Below, one piece after another: positions 28,192 to 36,030 of a stretch of 64,000 nucleotides of DNA. Source of the stretch: Acidovorax sp. 107 (GTDB taxonomy: Bacteria; Pseudomonadota; Gammaproteobacteria; Burkholderiales; Burkholderiaceae_C); assembly GCF_003058055.1 (NCBI RefSeq), contig NZ_QBTZ01000001.1, positions 3,986,001 through 4,050,000 on the forward strand, written 5' to 3'. The notes below the pieces were generated by a model. It saw nothing but the letters and a program-made list of their open reading frames with translations. It was not told the DNA's origin and ran no database searches. How positions within the stretch are numbered: position 1 is the stretch's first letter; each line of letters starts with the position of its first letter. Both the position numbers and the translations under genes were made by a program.

Positions 28192-29073
28192 ATGCAGATT
28201 CGCTTCACCAAAATGCAAGGCGCGGGCAACGATTTTGTGGTGCTCGACGAGACCCAGGGCCGCCTGGGGCTGAGCACGGCCCAATACCGCTTTCTGGCAG
28301 ACCGACACTTCGGCGTGGGGGCCGACCAGATTCTCACAGTGCGTCCTTCGCCGGGTGACGGCATCGATTTTGAATACGTGATCCACAACGCCGACGGCGG
28401 CGAGGTGGAGCAGTGCGGCAACGGCGCGCGCTGCTTTGCGCGCTTTGTGCACGACCGGGGCCTGTCGGGCAAGGACACCCTCCGCGTGCAGACCAAAAGC
28501 GGCGTGATTGCGCCCCGCCTCACAGGCGACGGCCGCGTCACGGTGGACATGGGGCGGCCCGAGTTCGACCCCGCCAAGGTGCCGTTCGACACCACCGGTC
28601 TCACGCCTGTGCAGCAGGGTTTGGGACAAAAATGGCCGGTAGCGCTAGAGGAATATGCCTCTGGCGCTTCTGTTTTGGTAGCAGTAGCCTCCATGGGCAA
28701 CCCGCATGCGGTGCAGCTGGTGGACGACGTGGACACCGCTCCCGTCGCGCAGACCGGGCCGCTGATCGAGCGCCATGCGCGCTTTCCCCAGCGGGTGAAC
28801 GCGGGCTACCTGCAGATCGTGGACCGCTCCCATGTGCGCCTGCGCGTGTTTGAGCGCGGCGCGGGCGAAACCCTGGCCTGCGGCACCGGAGCCTGCGCGG
28901 CCGTGGCCAGCGGCATCCGGCTGGGCCTGCTCGACCCCGAGGTGCATGTGGACACGCGTGGCGGCCGCCTCACCATTGCCTGGAGCGGCCAGGAGGCTGA
29001 TTCCGTTTTCATGACCGGCCCGGCCACCACGGTGTTCGAAGGCCAGATCGACATTCCCGACACGCTCGTATGA
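28192..29073 (+). CDS. dapF: Diaminopimelate epimerase
   Basis: 293 residues. Converts LL- to meso-diaminopimelate for lysine and peptidoglycan. Both catalytic cysteines are present: [16 protein letters not shown] (first Cys near 75) and [12 protein letters not shown] (second near 230). GNDFVVLDE is at the N-terminus, SMGNPHAV in the middle. The region just before SMGNPH ([19 protein letters not shown]) is encoded by a copy of the dispersed repeat, in frame. A CATAAT box sits 12 bases before the ATG. First gene of dapF-DUF484-xerC, as in E. coli. Confidence 0.96.
   Translation: MQIRFTKMQGAGNDFVVLDETQGRLGLSTAQYRFLADRHFGVGADQILTVRPSPGDGIDFEYVIHNADGGEVEQCGNGARCFARFVHDRGLSGKDTLRVQTKSGVIAPRLTGDGRVTVDMGRPEFDPAKVPFDTTGLTPVQQGLGQKWPVALEEYASGASVLVAVASMGNPHAVQLVDDVDTAPVAQTGPLIERHARFPQRVNAGYLQIVDRSHVRLRVFERGAGETLACGTGACAAVASGIRLGLLDPEVHVDTRGGRLTIAWSGQEADSVFMTGPATTVFEGQIDIPDTLV
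28626..28691 (-). repeat. Dispersed repeat copy inside dapF
   Basis: Minus-strand reading: GCTACTGCTACCAAAACAG, AAGCGCCAGAGGC, ATATTCCTCTAGCGCTA, CCGGCCATTTTTG. It contains an inverted pair (AGCGCCAGAGGCATAT with ATATGCCTCTGGCGCT on the other strand) and is visibly AT-richer than the gene around it. It adds about 15-20 codons without breaking the frame. Confidence 0.7.
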
Positions 29074-29759
29074 CTACCCACATCCCACCGATCACCGAAG
29101 ACGACATCGCCCAGTTCCTCACCAACACGCCGGGTTTCTTCGAACGCCATGCCGAGGTGCTGGCCAGCGTGCAGATCACCAGCCCCCACGGTGCGCGCGC
29201 CGTGAGCCTGCAGGAGCGCCAGGCCGAGATGCTGCGCGAGAAGATCAAGGGCCTGGAGCATCGCATCATGGAAATGGTGCGCAACAGCACCGAGAACGCC
29301 GCCATTGCCCACAAGGTGCACCAGTGGACCAGCAGCCTGCTGCAGGTGCGCGACCCGTTCGACCTGCCCCAGGCCGTGGTCGATGGCGTGCGCACCCTGT
29401 TCGATGTGCCCCAGGCAGCGGTGCGCGTGTGGGAGGTGGCCGCACCCTACATCGACGCCGATTTCACCCAGGGCGCGAGCGAGGACGCGCGTGCGTTTGC
29501 CTCGTCGCTGACCATGCCGTTCTGCGGCCCCAACCTGGGCTTTGAGCCCTCCGGCTGGCTGGCGCAGGAAGGCGGCGAGCCCGCGCAGTCGCTGGCCCTG
29601 CTGCCGCTGCGCGAAGGGGCCATCGACAGCGCCACGCCCGCGTTTGGCCTGCTGGTGCTGGGCTCGCAAGACCCGCAGCGTTTTGATGCCACCATGGGCA
29701 CCGACTTCTTGTCGCGCATGGCCGAGCTGGCCAGTGCCGCCCTGCTGCGCCTGAAGTAG
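29070..29759 (+). CDS. DUF484 family protein
   Basis: 229 residues. The N-terminal helical part [21 protein letters not shown] and [14 protein letters not shown] are hallmarks of DUF484, a GAF-like fold, with the C-terminal LLPLREG...[16 protein letters not shown]. The family function is unknown; it is conserved between dapF and xerC in many gamma- and beta-proteobacteria. It overlaps dapF by 4 bases (ATGA). Confidence 0.92.
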   Translation: MTTHIPPITEDDIAQFLTNTPGFFERHAEVLASVQITSPHGARAVSLQERQAEMLREKIKGLEHRIMEMVRNSTENAAIAHKVHQWTSSLLQVRDPFDLPQAVVDGVRTLFDVPQAAVRVWEVAAPYIDADFTQGASEDARAFASSLTMPFCGPNLGFEPSGWLAQEGGEPAQSLALLPLREGAIDSATPAFGLLVLGSQDPQRFDATMGTDFLSRMAELASAALLRLK

Positions 29760-29814
29760 TCCCGGCCACCAGGGCGCACTGCAACTCGGCGTTGGCGCGG
29801 CCCAGGCAACAACC

Positions 29815-30783
29815 ATGTCTGAAAAGCCTCCCGCCCCGGACCCCCACGTCCTGCGCTACCTGGAGCATGTGCGCGTCGAAAAGCGGCTGGCCGCGCGCAC
29901 GCTCACGCTCTACACGCTGGACCTTGAAAAGCTGGCGCAGTTTGCGGCTGGCGTGAATGTGCCGATGCTGCAGTTGCAGACCGCTCACATCCGCCGCTTT
30001 GTCGCGCAGATGCACAGCGGCGGGCGCAGCGGGCGGGGCATTGCGCTCATCCTCTCGGGCTGGCGCGGGTTTTTCATCTGGGCGGGGCGGCAGGGGCTGA
30101 TCCCGCACAACCCGGTGCAAGACGTACGTGCCCCCAAGGCCCCCAAACCCTTGCCCAAGGCGCTGGGCGTGGACGACGCCGTAAGGCTCGCAGAATTCGA
30201 CAACACCGGCGCCGACCCCTGGCTGGAGGCGCGCGACGCCGCCATGGTGGAGCTGCTGTACGGCTGCGGTCTGCGCGTGGGTGAACTCGCGGGGCTGGAC
30301 GCCATCCCCAATGCCGACACCCAGCGCCAGGGCCGCGGCTGGGTGGACCTGCAGGCGGGCGAAGCCCATGTGTTCGGCAAAGGCAGCAAGCGCCGCAGCG
30401 TGCCGGTGGGCGCCGCCGCCACGGCCGCGCTGCAGGCATGGCTGCAGCTGCGGGCCACACCGTTTGGTGGCGAAGGCTCTGCGCGGCTCGATACCGCCCT
30501 GTTTGTCGGCCAGCGTGGCAAGCGGCTCACGGCCCAGTCGATCTGGCTGCGCCTGCGCCAGCGCAGCCAGCTGGCAGGGCTGACCACGCCGGTACATCCG
30601 CACATGCTGCGCCACTCGTTCGCCAGCCACCTGCTGCAAAGCAGCGGCGACCTGCGCGCGGTGCAGGAGCTGCTGGGCCACGCCAACATCACCACTACGC
30701 AGGTCTATACGCGGCTCGACTTTCAGCACCTGGCCAAGGTGTACGACGCCGCCCACCCGCGTGCGCGGAAGAAGCCCCCGTAA
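29815..30783 (+). CDS. xerC: Site-specific tyrosine recombinase XerC
   Basis: 322 residues. Resolves chromosome dimers at dif together with XerD and FtsK. An N-terminal SAM-like core-binding domain (about 8-95), then the catalytic domain. The catalytic pentad is readable: Arg in GCGLRVGELAG near 152, Lys in VFGKGSKRRSVPVG, HMLRHSFASHLL (His and second Arg), LLGHANITTT (His), and the nucleophile Tyr in QVYTRLD near 297. It follows DUF484 by 55 bases. XerC rather than XerD is assigned from the gene neighbourhood. Confidence 0.93.
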   Translation: MSEKPPAPDPHVLRYLEHVRVEKRLAARTLTLYTLDLEKLAQFAAGVNVPMLQLQTAHIRRFVAQMHSGGRSGRGIALILSGWRGFFIWAGRQGLIPHNPVQDVRAPKAPKPLPKALGVDDAVRLAEFDNTGADPWLEARDAAMVELLYGCGLRVGELAGLDAIPNADTQRQGRGWVDLQAGEAHVFGKGSKRRSVPVGAAATAALQAWLQLRATPFGGEGSARLDTALFVGQRGKRLTAQSIWLRLRQRSQLAGLTTPVHPHMLRHSFASHLLQSSGDLRAVQELLGHANITTTQVYTRLDFQHLAKVYDAAHPRARKKPP

Positions 30784-30903
30784 GCCGCTGGGCTGCTTTC
30801 CGGGAAGGCGAAGCAACCGCCCGCCCGCCGGGCGGAACCAAGTGGCCTCCCGGCGTCTCCGAGCACACTGGCGCCTGCTGTGGAGCGCCCTGGAGTTGTC
30901 GTC

Positions 30904-31572
30904 ATGCTGCTGAACTGGATCAAATCGAACCGATGGTTCATCGTGCTGCTGTTGTGCTTTGGCGTCTTTCGCACCGCCGTGGCCGACTGGAACCCCATCC
31001 CTTCGGGCTCGATGCGGCCCACGCTGCTGGAGGGGGACGTGGTGCTGGTCAACCGCCTGGCCTACGACGTGAAGCTGCCGCTCACGGACGTGATCCTGGC
31101 GCACATCGACGACCCGCAGCGCGGCGATGTGGTCACCTTCTCTTCGCCGCAGGACGGCACCCGCCTGATCAAGCGCATTGCCGCGTTGCCCGGCGACACG
31201 GTGGAAATGCGCAACGAGGTGCTCTACATCAACGGTCAGGCGGCCGAATACGAGATGCCCGATTCTGTGCAGGAGCCAGCGTTGCTGGGCCACACGCTCA
31301 CTGCCACGCGCTGGACGGAGCGCCTGCTGGGGCATGAGCGCCGCGTGCAGTGGCTGCAGGGCGTGACGGCCCGCAGCAGCTTCGATCCGGTGCAAGTGCC
31401 CGAGGGCGAATATCTCGTGTTGGGTGACAACCGGGACAACAGTGCCGACTCCCGCTACATCGGCCTGGTGCCGCGCCACCTGCTCATCGGGCAAGCGCAC
31501 CGCGTGCTGCTGTCGGCCGATGTGCTGGGCCATTGGGCGCCGCGCCTGGAGCGCTTCGGCAAGGCGCTGTAG
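30904..31572 (+). CDS. lepB: Signal peptidase I
   Basis: 222 residues. One N-terminal membrane anchor (about 10-26), then the S26 catalytic domain. The catalytic Ser is in PSGSMRPTL (S36), the Lys in RLIKRIAALPGD (about 90), and the box E motif is GDNRDNSADSR. This is shorter than E. coli LepB (324), with one membrane span only. It is not next to lepA or rnc as the main lepB usually is, so it may be a second, accessory signal peptidase. The ATG at 30904 starts the family N-terminus MLLNWIKSNRWF. Confidence 0.88.
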   Translation: MLLNWIKSNRWFIVLLLCFGVFRTAVADWNPIPSGSMRPTLLEGDVVLVNRLAYDVKLPLTDVILAHIDDPQRGDVVTFSSPQDGTRLIKRIAALPGDTVEMRNEVLYINGQAAEYEMPDSVQEPALLGHTLTATRWTERLLGHERRVQWLQGVTARSSFDPVQVPEGEYLVLGDNRDNSADSRYIGLVPRHLLIGQAHRVLLSADVLGHWAPRLERFGKAL

Positions 31573-31630
31573 CCCGGCCCGGCCAGCGCGCCGACGACCT
31601 CGCTCATGGTGGTTTGACCGGCACGGTGCA

Positions 31631-31765
31631 TCAGGGCGGACCTGGCTTCCACGGAGGTTGAACACCTTGGGGAAAGCGGTCGTCGATGATGGAGTGAAAA
31701 GCCGCATCGGGGCCGTGAGCCAGCGCTATGGACAGCGGGCCCATGATGCCCATGAGCAGCGCCAT
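31631..31765 (-). CDS. Possible small hydrophobic protein downstream of cheW
   Basis: A 44-codon reading frame beginning MALLMGIMGPLSIALAH and ending QPPWKPGPP. The same frame upstream of the ATG (LEDFDPAPTGFGL) also looks protein-like, so a longer product from a TTG or a degraded larger gene is possible. No good ribosome site. I do not recognise it. The rest of the 252-base region between lepB and cheW shows no terminator or other feature. Confidence 0.3.
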   Translation of the reverse strand: MALLMGIMGPLSIALAHGPDAAFHSIIDDRFPQGVQPPWKPGPP

Positions 31766-31824
31766 CAAGCCAAAGCCAGTGGGAGCCGGGTCGAAATCTT
31801 CCAGTCGTAGCAGTGCAGGGTGGC

Positions 31825-32352
31825 TCAGTGGCAGGGGGCCGGGGTCTCGCCCGCCACCGACTTGGCCAGGAATTTCTCGATGTCGAGCAGGATCAGCATG
31901 CGCTGGCCGACCGAGCCGATGGCCAGCAGGTGCTCGGGCCTGACGTTGCCGCGCAGGGCGGGCACGGGGCGCAGCTGCTCGCGCTCCAGCGTGAGCACGT
32001 CGGACACGCCGTCCACCACCACGCCCACCGTCCGCTGGCCGATGTGCAGCACGATCACCACCTTGAGGTGGTCGTACCGCACGGCGGTCTGCCCCAGCTT
32101 CAGGCGCAGGTCCAGGATGGGCACGATCACGCCGCGCAGGTTCATCACGCCCAGCCACTCGCCCGTGGCATTGGCGATGGTGGTGGGCTTTTCGTACGAC
32201 CGGATCTCCTGCACCCGCAGGATGTCCACCCCGTATTCCTCGTTGCCGATCTGGAAGGTCAGAAATTCGCGAAGCTCGGTCATCACGGACTGGGCCGTGC
32301 CGGGCGCGGGGGCCAGGCGGGTGGTGCTGGGGGCTGTGGCGGAGGCGGCCAT
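31825..32352 (-). CDS. CheW-type chemotaxis coupling protein
   Basis: 175 residues. A complete CheW-like SH3-pair domain (about 26-165): FLTFQIGNEEYGVDILRVQEI, MNLRGVIVPILDLR (shown in part) and VVVDGVSDVL. It links chemoreceptors to the CheA kinase. It is encoded alone, divergent from rlmI, not in a che operon, so it is either an extra coupling protein or serves a non-flagellar pathway. The strong AT-rich promoter upstream suggests substantial or regulated expression. An N-terminal ~25-residue Ala/Thr/Pro tail is unusual but minor. Confidence 0.88.
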   Translation of the reverse strand: MAASATAPSTTRLAPAPGTAQSVMTELREFLTFQIGNEEYGVDILRVQEIRSYEKPTTIANATGEWLGVMNLRGVIVPILDLRLKLGQTAVRYDHLKVVIVLHIGQRTVGVVVDGVSDVLTLEREQLRPVPALRGNVRPEHLLAIGSVGQRMLILLDIEKFLAKSVAGETPAPCH

Positions 32353-32384
32353 TGATTGTTTGATAAAAATGATAATTTACGTAA

Positions 32385-32413
32385 TTTTATCGATCACAAA
32401 TCATATTTGTCAA
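32385..32413 (-). promoter_or_regulatory. Sigma-70 promoter of cheW with an operator-like inverted repeat
   Basis: On the minus strand TTGACA (32408-32413), a 17-bp spacer, and ATAAAA (32385-32390). A perfect inverted repeat ACAAAT-CAT-ATTTGT at 32396-32410 overlaps the -35 and spacer. The palindrome TTACGTAA (32377-32384) lies at the expected start point. The whole 32353-32435 stretch is strongly AT-rich compared with the genome around it. Confidence 0.65.
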
Positions 32414-32595
32414 ATATCAAATTCCTAAATGACAGATCGGTCGCGTGCATTCGGGGGCGAAGAGCGTGAAGTGGCCCTTGGAGCCTGTGAAAGAGGGCCG
32501 GCCGGACGCGGTCGTGACGGGGCGGTACCTCGTTGGCTGCGTTTTTCCCTCGCCAAGGGGCTCTGCCGCGTCCGCCAGCCCGCACAATCCGGGGC

Positions 32596-33831
32596 ATGAA
32601 AACCCTTCGACTTCGCGCGGGCAAAGAGCGCTCGCTGTTGCGCCGCCATCCCTGGATCTTTGAATCGGCCATCGCCAAGGGCGGCGGCGACAGTGGAGAG
32701 ACCGTGCGCGTCGAGTCGCACGAAGGCCAGTTTCTGGCTTGGGCGGCCTACAGCCCCAGCTCGCGCATCCGAGCACGGGTGTGGAGCTTTGACGAGGCGC
32801 AGCGCATTGATGCTCCGTTTTTTATAGCTGCTTGCGCACGTTCCATCATCGCCAGAGCCCGTTTTGATGTGCAAAGCGACGGTGTGCGCCTGGTGCACGG
32901 CGAGTCCGACGGCCTGCCCGGCCTCATCGTGGACCGCTATGGCGATACGCTGGTGGCGCAGTTCACCAGCGCGGGCACCGAGCGCTGGAAGGGCGTGATT
33001 GCCGATGCGCTGCTGCGCGAGACGGGCCTGACCAAACTGTATGAGCGTTCGGACGCCAGCGTGCGTTCGCTGGAAGGCCTGGAGCCCGCCACCGGCTGGC
33101 TGCGCGGCGGGCCCACGGGCGCGGCGGGCGATGGCGAAGGGCCGCCGCTGGAGCTGACGATCCGTGAGCACCAGTGGCGCCTGACCCTCAACATTGCCGA
33201 GGGCCACAAGACGGGCTTTTATCTGGACCAGCGCGACAGCCGCAAGCGCTTTGCCGACTACACGCAGCGCCTGGGCTTCAAACATGTGCTCAACTGCTTT
33301 TGTTACACCGGCGGCTTCAGCGTGGCAGCGCTGGCGGGCATGCGTGCGGCGGGCGCAGCCGCCGATGGCCATGTGACGTCCATTGACTCGTCCGGCCCCG
33401 CCTTGGAGCGCGCCCGTGCGCACGTGGCGCTCAACGGGTTCGACCCGAACCGCGCAAGCTTTATGGACGCTGATGTGAACGCCTCGCTGCGCCAGTTTCT
33501 CAAGGAGGGCCAGCGCTTCGATGCCATCATCCTGGACCCGCCCAAGTTCGCGCCCACGGCGGCCCACGCCGAGCGGGCAGCCCGCGCTTACAAGGACATC
33601 AACCGGCTGGCGCTGCAACTGCTGTCGCCTGGCGGGGTGCTGTTCACCTTCTCCTGCTCGGGCGGTATCAGCGCCGACCTGTTCCACAAGATCGTGGCGT
33701 CGGCCGGCGCAGATGCCGGAGTGGACGGCTACATCCTGGAGCGCCTGGGCGGCGCGCCCGACCACCCGATGACGCTGGAGTTTCCGGAGGGCGAGTACCT
33801 CAAGGGGCTGGTGGTGATGCGCAAGGGGTGA
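32596..33831 (+). CDS. rlmI: 23S rRNA (cytosine-C5)-methyltransferase, RlmI family
   Basis: 411 residues. An N-terminal PUA domain, about 1-85 (MKTLRLRAGKERSLLRRHPWIF), a central EEHD-like domain, and a SAM-dependent methyltransferase domain (about 215-400) with LNCFCYTGGFSVAA (motif I) and DAIILDPPKFAP (motif IV). The ATG at 32596 matches the family start. Residues near 74-92 (APFFIAACARSIIARARFDV) are encoded by a dispersed repeat copy lying in frame between the PUA and next domain. The open frame upstream of the ATG is not homologous. Confidence 0.9.
   Translation: MKTLRLRAGKERSLLRRHPWIFESAIAKGGGDSGETVRVESHEGQFLAWAAYSPSSRIRARVWSFDEAQRIDAPFFIAACARSIIARARFDVQSDGVRLVHGESDGLPGLIVDRYGDTLVAQFTSAGTERWKGVIADALLRETGLTKLYERSDASVRSLEGLEPATGWLRGGPTGAAGDGEGPPLELTIREHQWRLTLNIAEGHKTGFYLDQRDSRKRFADYTQRLGFKHVLNCFCYTGGFSVAALAGMRAAGAAADGHVTSIDSSGPALERARAHVALNGFDPNRASFMDADVNASLRQFLKEGQRFDAIILDPPKFAPTAAHAERAARAYKDINRLALQLLSPGGVLFTFSCSGGISADLFHKIVASAGADAGVDGYILERLGGAPDHPMTLEFPEGEYLKGLVVMRKG
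32817..32872 (+). repeat. Dispersed repeat copy inside rlmI
   Basis: The first 22 bases (32817-32838, core TTATAGCTGCTTGCGCA) are identical to the intergenic copy between hslV and hslU at 38566-38587. The second half CGCCAGAGCCCGTTTTGAT resembles the other copy's TGGCGCTACAGCC and TTTGAT. It is in frame. Confidence 0.8.
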
Positions 33832-33943
33832 ACGTTCCGGCGTCAGCAGGGGCTTGACAGCCTCGGTACACTGAAAAAGATGCCCCTGGGTGGGGCACTG
33901 CGCCGCGCAGCGCAAGTATTTGATTCCCTTGAAAGACAGATTT

Positions 33944-35005
33944 ATGGCACTGATCCCCGTTACCATCCTCACCGGCTTTCTGGGCTCTGGCAAAACCACC
34001 TTGCTCAAGCGCCTCTTGAGCGAAGCCCACGGCCAGAAGATCGCCGTGATCGAGAACGAATTCGGCGAAGAGAACATCGACAACGACATCCTCGTGACCG
34101 AGTCCAAGGAGCAGATCGTGCAGATGAGCAATGGCTGCATCTGCTGCACCATCCGCGAAGACCTGCGCGAAACCCTGCAGTTGCTGGCCGCCAAGAAGCG
34201 CAAGGGCCTGCTCGACTTTGATCGCATCGTGATCGAGACCACCGGCGTGGCCGACCCCGGCCCCGTGGCCCAGACCTTCTTCATGGACGAAGAGATCGCC
34301 GAAACCTATCTGATCGACTCGATCATCACGCTGGTGGACGCCAAGCATGCGCCCCAGCAGCTCAATGACCGCCAGGAGGCACGCCGCCAGGTGGGTTTTG
34401 CGGACCAGATCTTCCTGTCCAAGACCGACCTGGTGTCCCAGGATGAGACCGAGGCGTTGATCCATCGCCTGAAGCACATGAACCCGCGCGCGCCCATCAA
34501 GGCCGTGCATTTTGGCGAGGTGCCGCTCAAGGAGGTGCTGGACCTGCGGGGCTTCAATCTCAATGCCAAGCTGGACATTGACCCCGACTTCCTGAAGGAG
34601 GAAGGGGAGGGGCACGACCACCACGACCATGACCACGAGCACGGCGAGCACTGCAGCCACCCTTCGCACCAGCACGACCACGGGCATGGCCACCACCATC
34701 ACCACGACGATGACGTGAAGAGTTTTGTCTACCGTTCGGACCGCCCGTTCGACCCGGCCAAGCTCGAAGACTTCCTCGGGGCCATCGTCAACATTTACGG
34801 CCCGCGCATGCTGCGTTACAAAGGCGTACTGAATATGAAGGGCACTGAGCGCAAGGTGATCTTCCAGGGCGTGCACCAGCTCATGGGCAGTGACCTGGGC
34901 CCCCAGTGGGCCGAGGGCGAGCCGCGCACGAGCAAGATGGTGTTCATTGGCATTGATCTGCCCAAGGACATCTTTCTGCAAGGGCTGGAGCAAAGCCTGG
35001 TCTGA
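33944..35005 (+). CDS. COG0523-family GTP-binding metallochaperone (CobW/YjiA/ZigA-like)
   Basis: 353 residues. P-loop GFLGSGKTT at 11-19, the metal-binding motif GCICC near 64-68, the G3-type VIETTGVADPGP and the guanine-specificity loop SKTDL. A histidine-rich loop of ~35 residues follows at about 223-258 (EGHDHHDHDHEHGEHCSHP then SHQHDHGHGHHHHHDDD), and a CobW C-terminal domain ends the protein. The family delivers Zn, Co or Ni using GTP. No Zur site or cobalamin gene is visible nearby, so the metal is undecided; zinc is the best guess from the CxCC plus His-rich loop. Confidence 0.9.
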   Translation: MALIPVTILTGFLGSGKTTLLKRLLSEAHGQKIAVIENEFGEENIDNDILVTESKEQIVQMSNGCICCTIREDLRETLQLLAAKKRKGLLDFDRIVIETTGVADPGPVAQTFFMDEEIAETYLIDSIITLVDAKHAPQQLNDRQEARRQVGFADQIFLSKTDLVSQDETEALIHRLKHMNPRAPIKAVHFGEVPLKEVLDLRGFNLNAKLDIDPDFLKEEGEGHDHHDHDHEHGEHCSHPSHQHDHGHGHHHHHDDDVKSFVYRSDRPFDPAKLEDFLGAIVNIYGPRMLRYKGVLNMKGTERKVIFQGVHQLMGSDLGPQWAEGEPRTSKMVFIGIDLPKDIFLQGLEQSLV

Positions 35006-35182
35006 TCTGCTTGCCGGTTTTGAGGGGCGATGGACCCCGATTTGTGTTGTATCTGCAACGTTTCCGTTTGCGTGAGCTCAGGTCGATACAATCGCGCCCC
35101 GGTAAAACCACCCAAGGCTTGCCACCAGTCCCGGGCCGTGAGAGCGGCCAAGGGCCCGCCCGTACTGCGAGGAGACCAGGAA

Positions 35183-35983
35183 GTGAAAGCCGATACCAGC
35201 AAACCCAAGGGGGCCACCAAGGTAACCCCTGCCGCGGCAAAAAGCGCCGCCGCCCCAGCGGCATCCAAAGTTGCTGCGAAGGCCACTGCCAAAACTGCTG
35301 CGGCGCCCAAGGTGACCGCACCCCCTGCCGCCGTGGCGGCACCTGCTGCGGCGCCCGCGCTGCAAGCGGGCTCGCAGGTACCCGTGCGCACAACCCGGCC
35401 TTCTTCCCGATTGGCCCAATTGACCGTACCATCCATGGCACAGACGGTGGCCTCCACAGCTGCCAAAGCCAGTTACCAACACACCATGCCCACGACCGCG
35501 CAAGCGCAGCCCACTTACATGGCTGCCAAAAAAGACCCCAAGCTGGCGAACAACTGGAAAACCAAGTCCGTTGCCGAGCTGACCGACGCTGAAGTCATGG
35601 CCATGCCCGACAGCGAGTATATGAACGAAAAGCAGATGGCGTTCTTCCGTCTCAAGCTCGTTCAGCTCAAGCAGGACATCCACAACAGTGCCGGTGAAAC
35701 CACCGAACACCTGCGTGAAGACACGGTGGTCGTGCCCGACCCGGCCGACCGCGCCACCATCGAAGAAGAACACGCGCTGGAGCTGCGCACCCGCGACCGC
35801 GAGCGCAAGCTGCTCAAGAAGATCGAGCAGTCGATCGCCCGCATCGACGCAGGTGACTATGGCTACTGCGACGAGACCGGTGAGCCCATTGGTGTCGGCC
35901 GCCTGATCGCGCGCCCCACGGCCACGCTGTCGCTGGAAGCGCAGCAGCGCCGCGAACTCAAGCAGAAGATGTTCGGAGATTGA
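35183..35983 (+). CDS. dksA: RNA polymerase-binding protein DksA with long N-terminal extension
   Basis: 266 residues from a GTG preceded by GAGGAG. The C-terminal ~140 residues are DksA: a coiled-coil region (YMNEKQMAFFRLKLVQLKQD ... RERKLLKKIEQSIARI) and the zinc-finger-like end YGYCDETGEPIGVGRLIARP. Only one of the four finger cysteines remains (C, then Thr and Ser/Glu positions), as in low-cysteine DksA forms. The first ~115 residues are Ala/Lys/Pro/Thr-rich and probably disordered; an internal ATG (MAQTVAST, at about 35434) could give a shorter form. A TACAAT box lies at about 35086-35091. It mediates the stringent response with ppGpp. Confidence 0.88.
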   Translation: MKADTSKPKGATKVTPAAAKSAAAPAASKVAAKATAKTAAAPKVTAPPAAVAAPAAAPALQAGSQVPVRTTRPSSRLAQLTVPSMAQTVASTAAKASYQHTMPTTAQAQPTYMAAKKDPKLANNWKTKSVAELTDAEVMAMPDSEYMNEKQMAFFRLKLVQLKQDIHNSAGETTEHLREDTVVVPDPADRATIEEEHALELRTRDRERKLLKKIEQSIARIDAGDYGYCDETGEPIGVGRLIARPTATLSLEAQQRRELKQKMFGD

Positions 35984-36030
35984 ACAGGCTGCGGCCTGTT
36001 GATCCACGCGCGCACACTGCACCCTGAGCC

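Noticed and set aside
29464..31707. A 747-codon minus-strand frame opposite DUF484, xerC and lepB
   Set aside because: All three plus-strand genes carry intact catalytic or family motifs; the antisense frame has none.
34612..34720. CAC/CAT-rich repetitive stretch resembling a microsatellite
   Set aside because: It encodes the His-rich metal-binding loop expected in COG0523 proteins, so it is explained by the gene.
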